The notes under the pieces: model-generated
The model's database searches: none
What the model was told of the DNA's origin: nothing
The model's input: only the letters and a program-made list of their open reading frames with translations
From: Paraspadella gotoi
Taxonomy: Eukaryota; Chaetognatha
Direction: 5' to 3'
Length of the DNA: 64,000 bases
NCBI GenBank assembly: GCA_051294375.1
Contig: CM119268.1
Location: 6,705,232 to 6,769,231, forward strand
In this document: positions 23,284 through 34,990 of the stretch, piece after piece
Numbering within the stretch: position 1 is the first letter of the stretch
Layout of the letters: each line of letters begins with the position of its first letter
Position numbers and translations under genes: made by a program

Positions 23284-26063
23284 ATGTCTGCGTCCGAATC
23301 GGAAGAAGAGCTGGATTTCGGCGAACAAGTAATAAATTTATACTACTTTGGTCATAACAATATTAACGTGATAATTATTTTTTTTTAAATCTATGTGTAA
23401 ATTACTCATTACACATTACACTAAATTAAGTTATTAGTATGAACTTATAGGAATTAATTTATCTTAACACTTATGTATTATTTACTTCGTAATATTTTTT
23501 ACAAAGCTTGTTCAATTTTTAACCTCATCAGATGGTGCTTAATACGATGACGTCTCCAATCCCCTCGCACCACGTCATGGTCCCCACTCCCCATGGCTCT
23601 TTTCCAGCTATGGGTGGCATGAGCGCCGCCCATGGTGTGTCCCCATCCCCCTCACCCATGAGCCATCACAAAAGCCTACAAGCCCAGGTAAATACAAAGC
23701 CCTATTTGAATTATTATTTTATTCTATTACGTGATTTATTGTATATAATGTCGTCCAAAGGTGTTAACAAATCATGCGCAGTTGGAGAGGAACTTGTCCT
23801 CCGCGATGCTGGAGCACGCATTGCGTTTGTCCTCATTGATCGACGCTGATGTTTTCATCCTCATCGAAACTCCTGGAGCCTTGGGACCGGGGAGCGGTCA
23901 GCGACTATGGGCTGGGAAAAGGAGGTGATGTATTTTTGCGAAGATTTTTATAATGGTTTCACCGAAATCACAATAGACCGTAAAATTTTATCTTTTAGAT
24001 TAAGACAAAGTTTTCTGGAACGAACTCTGATTCCTCAAGATGGAGACTTGGAGTTCGTCACAAATCCGAGTCACGGGAGTCCTCACCCCGGCGGTGCTTC
24101 ACATCCCCTGCCTCCGCCTTTCCCATCACCTGTTGCCTCCTCTGAGCGCGACGCTCACCCGCCGCATCGGCCGCCTGCCTTCACCCCTACTTCCGCCTCC
24201 ACCGCCGCCGCTACCCTAATTTCCATGATGACCGATGGTCACGCCGCCACAGCTGCGGCCGCAAGAAATGCAGCTGCGGCCGTCACCGCTCAGAATCGTC
24301 ATCCGTCGCCAGTTAGCCGTTCTCACAATTTTGCCGGCGGTCTTTACAACAAAAAAGCATCAAAAACGCCACCCGGAGGAAGTATAAGCAGCCGATTTGG
24401 AGGTGGTAAGTTCTTTTACACTAAAAGCTAAAAAAAAAAGAAGGGTAAAATGAAACCAACTTCTCCAAAGGTTCAATGGCGCCGCCTCTCGATCCTCCGA
24501 TCCTTCAAGCACATCCCGCGGCAGCTTTTCCTCCGTGGGGTCGGATAGCCTCTCCTGAAGAGTTTCCAATACCGCCCATGAGCATTGCCGCCGCCGCTGT
24601 TCTTTCTTCGGGAGCAGCTTCCAATCCATCTCCTATTGAAACTGACATCAAACCCAAGCACAACCATCACAGGCGCAAGTCCGTCAAGACCCAGAGATAC
24701 GGTGGGAGGCCGCGGGATTCCGACAACGTCACTGTTAAGGTACGTGAAGAGTTAAACTACTCCTTTTTACCAATTTGCAAGAGTTAAGAGTTAAACTAGT
24801 ACTTAGTACTAATTTGAAAGAGGATATATTCGTCATAAAGACAGTTTTATTTTTACAGCTTGAAGAACACGAAGTCAACATAGAAACGCCAGTCAAAGAG
24901 GAGCAGTCTAAAAGCAACGTCGATGAAAAATCTTTTTCTTCGAAAACGGTAATTTTAGTACAATTGTAGTACAATCGTAAAAGTCATTGGACATCGGAAA
25001 TTTCGGGGTATAAACAATTTATTCGTTAACTGAAACAAGTTTGTGAGTCAGTTGCAATCGAATATGTCTCGTTGCTCCTCGAGGTGGTTTTCTTTTCGCA
25101 TTAATTACTCTAGTTTATGAACTTTCTCACACACACGCAGAGAGGCAGAGAAAAAGAGGGAGAGAGATTTCGTGACTCTCATTTTGATCATTTATATCCG
25201 GTTATCATCGCGATCAGCGTAGCGAAACCTTAGAGCAATTAAAAGTCTCGGTCCTCTTCACCCACTGCTTCCGGATAATCCTCGATGCGTGCCATGGTTC
25301 GGACAATTTCTCACGAAAGATCTTTTTCTTGGTCGTTTTTTTTGTCAGAGAAGAGAGTCCGTATCTTTTTTAGCTCTTTGCAATGTCATTTCAAAGGAAC
25401 GCACAGAGAGCTCATTGTGTTCGCTGTGGAACGAAAGAGAGAAATGTTTCGTTTTCTTTTTTTTCTTGTCTTGTGTATCTCGTTGTTTGCGAACGAATTG
25501 TCTCGCATGATGGTTTTCGCTTTCAGCCTCTCTCATTGATGAGACCTAACTTCCGCATGCGTGTCCCGAAATCAAAGTTTACGGGGATGTGTATTACCCC
25601 CTTCTTCACTCTACTTATCGGCCCGCTCCTCTTCCTCGTCTTCCGACTTGTTTCCACCCGATTCCTCTTCCTCCCCATTGTTTACAGACCGACGGCCATA
25701 AGAATGCTTATGGTTGACGATTGCGGCATGCGACTGTCCATTTTTATCTCCGTCGATCGTCGATGACAACGACAGCGACCAAATTAATCTCGCACCGTAG
25801 CCCCCTCCACCTTCATCGTCGTTGTTGTTGTTGGTTCCTTCCGTGACTCGTCCGGTCCTCTGTCATCATCTCGTTCAGTCGAGCGATGCGAGGAGAAATT
25901 ATGTCGAAAAATGAATATCTCGTCTCCAATAAGATGAAGTGACAATGCGCTGGCCAATCAGAAACCGACATTTGGATTGGTAAGGCTTTACGTGACCCTG
26001 GTGACGGGAGTGACGTCTCGCCCCGGGCCTTAGTCCTGAAGCAATGACTCTCTCTCTTTCTCT

Positions 26064-26149
<86 letters not shown>

Positions 26150-26473
26150 GTGTCTTTTTCAATTTTTTTGTCCTTTCTTTTTTCCTATCCTTCTTCCTTC
26201 TTATTTCTTCCTTTTTCTTTTCTTTCTTTCTTTCTTCTTCTTTCTTTCTTCTTTCTTTCTTTCTTTCTTTCTTTCTTCTTTCTTTCTCCTTTCTCTCTTT
26301 CTTTCTTTCTTTCTTTCTTTCTCTTTTTTTTTTTTCTTTCTTTCTTTCTTTCTTTTTCTCTTTCTACGAAAATCTAAAAAATAGGATGATAGCTTTTTGT
26401 TTCCTATCGAATTCCGCGACGCCGGAGGCTGGGAGAGAAGCGACGAAGCAAGGGAGGAGAGGGAGAGAGAGAA

Positions 26474-26527
<54 letters not shown>

Positions 26528-28245
26528 TTTCAGCTTCTTTCACTGCGGGAAAGGGTGGGAATCGCGTAAAACGACGGGGAGCCATCACTGAGTCGCCACG
26601 GGGATAACGAGACTAAGCATTAAAACTTGACTTGACCCAAAACACACTCGACGCTGCGGGTCTGTTACAGTTAATTAGTAACCAAGTTTTAAATGAATCT
26701 TACTTTTTTTTCCTGTTGCAATTGGGCTTTCTTATTTTTTTTTAGGATGATTCGAAAGAAGACACAAAACCGAAAGAGTCGCATGACGAAGCTATGGATG
26801 AAGACGATGAGGACGGCCAACTCGTCATCGCTGAAGATGCTGAGCCACAACAACAACACCCGCGACCACCGCAAAAAAGCGAGGAACTTAGAACGTGTGA
26901 CGATGGCTCTTCGCTCGAGCCGGGCGCGACCGACGATGGATCGGAAAGCCGAGACGAATCTCAAGAACCTTCCTTTTTCGGAGAAGGTCATAGGGAGGAT
27001 GGAGAAGTTCAGGATGAAATGCCGAGTCCGGTTGCGCCAGAATTCGAGGAGGGAGAAGCCGAAGACATCGTAGTTTTAGCCATCGACGAAGAAAACCCTG
27101 GGCAGCAGCCAGCCGTCGTTACTGAAGCAAAGTTTGAGCATCCACCCCCGCCGTCTTTTGAAGCGTCCGGTACGGTTCCTCGTAACGCTGGAGAATCCTC
27201 ACAGGGTTCGCCCGCTGCCGCCTTTCCTCCTCCGGCCTCTATCACGAATCGGCAGCACTATGCTACGGAAGCTTGGATCAAAGCGCAAGAGCGCCTTCGT
27301 CAGCAGCAGCAAATGCAACAGGAGAGAATCGGACTGAAACAGAAGCGTGACCACATACTGCAGGCATTTAAGGCCAGCAAAGCCGCGCGCAAAATGGCGC
27401 CCTCCGCTTCTGGCGGCCACCACTCTCGCGCTCCATTATGGCATAAACCGGGAAGCGGGAAATCGGCCGGGCAGCAAACCGTCAACGGTTCCGCGGCAGG
27501 GAACCCAACGAACCGTTTTCAAGGAGCGGCCGCCAGTAAGCGGAAGCAAGATTCACAGAAGTCATATCCGCCGATCATCGGAAATCCGGGATCCTCCCCT
27601 CACAGCCTCGACTACCTTCAGAACTTCGAACTTCCGAAGTCAACGGCTTATTTCGAGGACGTACCGAAGAACCAGAGCGGCGGAGTCGAGGTCCCCTCGC
27701 CGCCTCCTTTTGCTTTCTCTCCGTCCAAACCGCCGCCGCCTCCTTCGCTCAGCCCTTATCCGTCCAACGACAACCCCATGGTGCCTTTGCCGCCGGGCGC
27801 GGTTCCACCACCACCGCCCAATCTTTTTCCACACCCAAACTATTCTCCGTCCTCCGTCGGGGACCACCGCGCGCCATCTTTTGTTCCCGATTCGGACGTC
27901 GTATTTCCCTCGGCGTCGACAGCGCTGATTCCGCACCACGGCCCAACGCTTTTTACCAACGCCGCCGTCGGCTTACATCCCGACTTCCTGCGCGGAGAAT
28001 TCGGTGACTTTGCCCCGACGACGACTGCTGGCGTTCTCTCCGCCGCCGCCGCCTCAGGTGCCAACTTTCAGAACGCCGCGAAGAAAAAGAAGAAAAAGAC
28101 GGCTTCGAAGTCGCCGGGGGAAAGCGGCGCCGGCTGCGGGGTCTCGTCCATAAGCGATAAAGATCAAGCACGAAAGGAACGTCACAGGATGTACATGAGA
28201 AAGTGGCGCGAAAAGAGAAAGTCAGAGGGTCTTGCTTTGTACTAA
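23284..28245 (+). CDS. Unrecognised 869-aa low-complexity protein, probably nuclear
   Basis: Seven exons: 23284-23328, 23532-23687, 23782-23924, 23999-24405, 24471-24739, 24859-24948, 26746-28245. All are GT-AG, phases match, and the total is 870 codons. I do not recognise the family. It starts MSASESEEELDFGEQ. Exon 3 and the start of exon 4 encode the only ordered-looking segment (LERNLSSAMLEHALRLSSLI, then DADVFILIE and GQRLWAGKRRLRQSF), with the look of helices and a strand. Next come Ala/His/Pro-rich stretches, a basic block HRRKSVKTQRYGGRPRDSD followed by VTVKLEE (a possible SUMO site VKLE), and an acidic region. A Gln-rich coiled coil at AWIKAQERLRQQQQMQQERI and a Pro-rich region follow. 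The end is strongly basic (KKKKKK, then ARKERHRMYMRKWREKRK). The composition suggests a chromatin or transcription cofactor, which is inference. Intron 6 (1.8 kb) is filled with CT, CTTT and GA tracts. Confidence 0.8.
26048..26370. repeat. (CT)n then (CTTT)n simple-repeat block
   Basis: About 96 bp of CT followed by about 200 bp of CTTT/TTC-rich sequence, inside intron 6 of the 869-aa gene. A GA run at 26453-26524 lies just downstream on the same strand, so the pre-mRNA could form a long CU:GA duplex. Confidence 0.95.
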
Positions 28246-28711
28246 CCTTTTTAAAAATCTAAATGAATTTTTATAAATTCTTTTCTGTATTATTTTGGAC
28301 GCGGGGTTACGTATACTTGCACTTTCTCCATCGTATAACTTTAAAAATTCATTCTTTGATTCTAGTGATTTTAGAAATAGGGATTGGTTCCTTGTTTTCT
28401 TCCCAAACAATGCAGACTTACATTCCAGTTTAGTTTCTTATTTATATACAAGATTTGTTAAAACGCATTGTTGTTACTGCATTGATTGCACATCTATGTC
28501 TTGTATATTGATTTTTAACTATTTTTAACTTTCCTTGTGGAGGTTGATCTCTTTCTTCATTTTTTTTTAAGCTTGATTTTCGAAGCAACAACGGCATCGT
28601 CACCAACAGTATTTTTTTGTACAAAATTTACTTTGATGTTCAGTATTGCTTAGGATGTAATTTTGTCCTTCAATGCTGTGATACACCATATGCCTTCGAG
28701 GAATATAAGTA

Positions 28712-28717
28712 TTTATT
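28712..28717 (-). terminator. Candidate polyadenylation signal of the 207-aa host gene
   Basis: AATAAA on the minus strand, about 350 bp past the stop at 29070. A second copy lies at about 28733-28738. The region lies between two converging genes. Confidence 0.3.
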
Positions 28718-29069
28718 GTGTGAATAATTTTTTTATTATTGATCATTCAAATTTATCAATAGGTATTAGGTAATGTTTCAATAATTAGTAGTTCAAAACA
28801 AAGAAAAGTACGGTCATCAATAGCTTCCCATTTCGTTTTATAAGTCAATAGTGAGTCAAAAGCAGACAAGTCACAATGCCATTTCCAAAAAAATGCTGAA
28901 GTACAGAAAATATATGGAATCAATATATTGATGATAAAGCATACCCAAGACCTCGGATGAAATCTATATTTAAAATGATCCAATCTGTAACCCAGAGAAT
29001 AAAACTGATATAATAATTTTCAAGTTCTATTAAATAATAATAATAATAATGTTTAAGTTCTATGTTATT

Positions 29070-32000
29070 TCAAGGGATGTCGTCCGTCAAGTCGTCCGGC
29101 CTTTGTTGATTCTCCTCGAACATCGATGGGCGAGTAGAAGTTCCAAGATTACAAGCTAGGACAAATATGTTCTCGAATGTTCCAAACCCCTCTGGTCCTA
29201 CAAAAGAAATGAAAAGAACATCGAGCAAAGCAACATAAAACTAAAATGTAATTTTTGCATCAGACTCAAAAATCGGTTTGTGGTACAAGTTACAGTTATT
29301 TTCAAATTTTTAAGGGCTCAAATTAGAGATGAAAGTAATAATGGTCTCACCTTCAAGAGCGAGGTCGTCGGAAGGATCTGCGTTGTCGATGTACTTCTCA
29401 CAAAAAGGATTGATGCTGCAGCCGACGTAAACCTCGGGTTGTCTATGAATCTGAATACCATATGGGAAACCAGGTTAAAAAGTTTTATTTCATTTAATCA
29501 TTCTCTGATCATCTAAGGCAAGAAAGACTGGCTGTTTTAATTCCCTTCCGAGTTTACTTATTTTAAACCACCAGGAAAGCATAAAGTTATAACGTAATAA
29601 CCTTAAAATAAATATGACTTAACCACAGGTAAACAACAGTTAGTTTTAAAAAGGACCTTTCTGCGTAGACCCCAAATTTTCTGAGTTGGCTTGTCCGACG
29701 TACTATTTATGACGTCGGATACGGACAAACGAATATGAATCTAAATTCATAAAGATAATAAAGATATCGCAAATCTTTCATAAATGATTAAACGACTGTT
29801 TTAAAAAAAGGGGTGTATGATCGATTGATCTAATCTGACTCGAAATTGTCGGACTCAGAGATCTTCCCGTTTCAGATAAGAACCAGAGCGACTAGGTTGC
29901 GATCGACTCCGCGACGACGTGACTCATCATTTTTCCCAAGACGAATTCCTACGAGAATTTAACGGAAACTTTTATTCTATTGGAGAATATAAGCGACGGA
30001 AAAAAAGACTTCTTCTCTGGCTTTCCACCATCATGTCTCCCTTATTCGTCTATATCGTATCTGCGGCTGCATTGCTGAAGGTCGTCTGGGCGGCCTCACT
30101 GACGCCCTCGCCCACTAACACATCGATTTCTTCGACCCCGGTGCCCTCACTGGACGAGCGGTGCGCAAAGGCTGTCTCCAACGAATCCGATGCCGACGAC
30201 AACTGTAACTCCTGCGTATCAGCAGAAGATGGCCAATGCTACTATTGCTACGTGGACAAAAGCTGCCGGGGTTTTTTCACCACCAACATCTTCCACACGC
30301 CCAAAGAATGTGCCTATACCCAAGCGCGAATCTGGAACTGCTCCATCAATCTCCAGGTCATGGCCATCACGCTGATGTCGGCCTTCGGAGTTCTGCTACT
30401 GCTGATCCTTTGCTGCTGTTGTTACTGTTGCTGTTGTCGACGCTCGGAGGGAACGACGCGGTGGAAAAAGGAGCTGAAGCGGCTGGAGGACGACCGAAAG
30501 CGTAGAAAGGAACAGGCGGATGAACGAAGAAAGGAAAGAGAAGCCCGTTACGAGGAGATCCGGCGGAAGTACGGACTCAACGACTCCAAACCGGGATACA
30601 AGCGGATGTAGTTGATGAAGCAAGTTGGACGAGAAGACGCGAGCCGAGACTGTCTGCTTTTCGGAAAAGGGGAATCCAATTTTAAACCTTAATAAAAATT
30701 AAATTGTGACAAAATCAAAACAGCTAATCGAGTTCGTAGATCTTTTTTTTGTGATTTTGGTTTATTCTACTTGAAAACGTTCATTGTTTCGCTTTTCCAT
30801 GCCCCCTGTTTTTATGATCAATTACTTTCTGGTGAAAAAAAAGTTTTTATTTCACCCGCATTGTTGGTAGAATCGTATTTCTTGCACAGGCGAGATATTT
30901 TTAGCTTAACATATTTCTTTTGCTGGTTAGTTTCGGAAAAGTAAAGTTCGAAAGATGTGGGGCATGCTTATTTTCGACATGGTGAGTAGCGACGTCGTTT
31001 ATTACGACATGGACTCTGCTTACCACGATTATCTCGTGGACCTGGCCGTAAAGCGTCATCTATTGTCGGCGACATCGGCGCGATCATGTGGCCCGAACGA
31101 TGACGACTGGATGAACGCTTTGATGCAAATCTTCTCTAGCCTCGTTCAATCACAGAGCGTCATGCAGGCAAGGTTATTGGAGATACCAATCTGATAGGCA
31201 ATAAGGAATACTCCGCTTCCTCAGGCCAACTTCAAAAACACCTACAAGTCGGCTCGGCTCGACGGAGGAACTCAACTGGTCTTCCACATTTACGACAAGT
31301 TTCTTTTTATCAACACAAGACGAAAACAAACCGACGACGGAGACGAGGTGGTAGATGAATCTTTCGAACGACGGATGGCTTTAGAACTCATCGTCCTTCA
31401 TAAGATCGTCCACTTTCTCCATGGACCCGCCTTCCAGAAGTTGAAGCCAATCGTCGTCGGCAACCGAGTGGATGAATGGAGGCGAATTCAGGGGATTTTT
31501 CAAGCTTGGTAAATGGTAAACCAAGCACAAATTTTTCTGGATTTGAATGCTTTATTCCTTGAAAAATTGGTAAGGTGGACGCTGTACGAATTGGAGACAT
31601 CCTTTCTGACACTGTCAACGGAGCATCTGAACTTTAACGAGTTTACAATGAGGAAGATAGAACAGGTGACAAGTAAACTTTTACACCGATTACCGTAGGC
31701 ACGAAGACTTATTGTTGTTTGCTAAATGGGGCAAATTAGCACGTATTCTCAGGTTCTTCGAATGTCTGTTGGCGAACTCGAAAGAATAGGCGACAAGAAA
31801 GTCACGCATGCTTTTCTCATTTCCGGCGCCAAGGTCAGAGCGGTTCGGTTTTAGAGTGGAAAGTAGGTTATAATAATAATAACTTATATATAGGAATGTC
31901 GCCCTATTTTAATGAAACATTGCTAATGAAATAAAAAAGACGATGTTGTTGGCAGAAAACATAAAACTTAACTGCTGCGAACAGAATTGATATAGACATT

Positions 32001-34946
32001 TACTTTTGAACCATACGGAATTCATATTTTTCTTCCCGGTCAAGATCATTTCCCACTATGTGTCCTCGCTTGGTCTCGGCTACGATGCCGTCGGTTCCGC
32101 TGGGGCCGGAATCGGTCCCGCTCGATTCAACCGTGATATGGAGGCGCTTCGTCTGGGGATGAAGCAGACGATTCAGCCGCACGACGTGCTGCTAATTCTC
32201 GCTCTTATTCAGTACTATTATGGAACTGGTGACGTCGGTGACATAATTCGGGTATGTAGAAATTTTGCGCGAATTGATATACAATAAAAATATCTTTAGA
32301 GACAAAATTTGTACATAATAGCGGTATTAAAAATAAGCATGAAGTTAAAACTTCATAAATACTTCATCTTTACTCAGGGTGACTTGATCAAATTCACGGC
32401 TAAAAGAAACTCCGCGTCATCGGAGGGGAGAAGCACTTTTGAGAGCGACGTCGAGGCGAGCGGGGTCTTCGGGAGATTTTGAATCTTGTTGAGATAGCTG
32501 GATTGGCGGGTTCTCTAACTTCTCCGAATCGTCGTCCCAGACGTTTTGCGACGATGACGAAGATGACGACGTTTTAACCGAAGAATTTTACGACACGGAC
32601 GCTGACGTCGGCGCCGTTCACTTTGACGACGTTGGTGTGGCGAGATTTGAAAAAAGCAGTGCCACCGATGGCGCTGCTAGCGGCTCGGGCGGAAGCGAGG
32701 AGGTTTATCACAGCTCGAAGGACGAAGACAGGTTTGTTGGGCATTTTTTTTAGGAATGACATCTAGTCTGTGAGTGTTAGTTGTCAACTTCTAATGGACC
32801 ACCTCACACTATCGTAGCGGTGAAGATCCAGATCCTGAGACCCAAAAATTTTTATCCACTTTCGCTCCGAATGAATTTCCATCACGCATCACTCTTGACG
32901 TCGGGGCCAAGCGATGCCCCTTGGATGTTTCCTCAATCAGAGGTTAGTGTGAATTGGGGTACTTTAATACTAAGGATAGGGATTTTAAAATATGCTGATG
33001 GGTTTTAAACTTAAAAATTCAAACTGGTATATTAAGGAAGCTCACTCATTTGTTGTTTTAGTCTCCTAATTTTTTTTTCTTATATGTCTTCTGGTGTTTT
33101 AACAATACCCGTTTAATTTCAAAGAAGTTAGTGTTCAAAATTTTAACCTCACTCATAAGTTATTATTACATATATTTTCTACCATTTATGAGTTACAGAC
33201 GGTCCCGAGTTCGCAGATTCGTTGGACATAATCACTTGGACGATCTTTTTGACTTTTGCCGGCGACGCGTTTCACCCACACAAGATTCACCTCGTTCCCA
33301 TTCACCAAGGAATCGTTTTGGTCATCCTCACGGCTTTGGGTGAGAATCTGGCAGTGCTCAGCCATAATTTTATGATTTTAAAATCAGTGCATTTCAGGGA
33401 CCCGTGCTCATTACAGCGCGCTTAATCGATGCCTGAAACTGTTTCAACAGCTTCTGAACGTTAATGACAAGAACTATCAGGTGGAACGATTAGTTTCAAT
33501 TGATTCTTTGATGGAGTGATTGTATGTATTGTATTGATATATAGACCTCTCATTTCGCTAGCCTCCCACCTTGCCAAAACTTGAGGCTGCTGTCAAAGGA
33601 TGTGCTCAAGTCATGCGACAAGTTAAGCTCTCGTCAGACTCGATACTCAACCTGTGGGGCCGAATCAAAGACAAGGGAAAGCTACAGGTTTGAGCGCTTT
33701 TGACCTTTTTGTCTGAACCCTGAAATGCTGATTACCATCCTATATCTTTTAGACTTATTTGGAAAACGCGACTAAACCGCGAAGCCCAAGCGGGTGTAGC
33801 CGTTTCCCACCGCGAAGATCCTTATCGAAAAGCGAGGAGCCCGCAATCATGTCTCCACTCCTGGAGAATCTCCTCAGCAGTTTCGTCGAGAAAGTCAAGA
33901 GCGGCTTGATGCACTACAAGGATCTTCGGAACGACCGGTTGCCTTCAGAGGAAAAGTACGCTAATAAACTTTACGCCATGCAAAAGTTTCATCTTATGCC
34001 CATGTTGCACGATTTCAAGGAGTTTCTACAGGTGATACGAATTCAACTGAGATTGCCCATTAGTTTAAAAGCTATTCTGGTGTTTCTGGGAAGGATTTTA
34101 TTATTTAGGCAGATTTTTAATTTTTTTTAAATTTTATTTGTTCATGTTTAAGATAAAAAGTTGGCAAAACACTACTGGCTCTCATTACATCGAGCTCTAT
34201 CCCGGACTTGTTCACTTTATTTTCGTGGACAGACTTACGAACCATCTTGTGGCTCCCTCTTTGGACTTGGCCACTCCAGTTACAGACGATAATAAAAAAG
34301 ACAACGTCGACAAGTTGAAAGGTGGGTAACATCAACATTAACAGCGACAAAAATGTATAAGTTTATGTCCAACAAACATTAAACAAATTTAATTATTAGT
34401 GAATAGTTTTCAGTGGTATTAGTGCATGACTATTCGAGTTTTTCATTTTCTGACAATTTAAGCAAACCCGATAACTTAGTTGAAAGAAACAAGTTGTATA
34501 AAAATTACAATATAAATATTAACAAAGTATTGAAAGAGCTAAATTTTTATTCAAATCCCATAATTTCAGCCATAATTTGGTCCAAGTTCGAATGGTGTCG
34601 GCAGCAACTTCAGTGCGGCTTTCGAACCCTTACCCTCGTGGAAGATCCCTTCCAGTTCTCCTATTTCGTTGTTTCGGGTCACGTCAGCGAAGCTCTGCCA
34701 TCGTCGTCACCGGCGACTCGGACGCCAACGCTGCTGTCGCCGATCGCCGTGACGCCGATATCGGTCAACGTTGACGAAACACGACATTCCGTCATGTCCC
34801 ATCCGCAGGTCATTCTCATCAAATTAGAAATACTCGTTAATGGTGATCACTTATTTTATGGAGGCTAATTTAATAATGTATGTTTGTTTGGGTTGGTCTG
34901 TCTGTCTCTGTCTGTCTTTTTTTCTTCTTCTTTCTTTCTTCTTTCT

Positions 34947-34990
<44 letters not shown>

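Noticed and set aside
26048-26607. 187-codon Ser/Leu/Phe-rich ORF
   Set aside because: It is produced by CT and CTTT microsatellites inside an intron.
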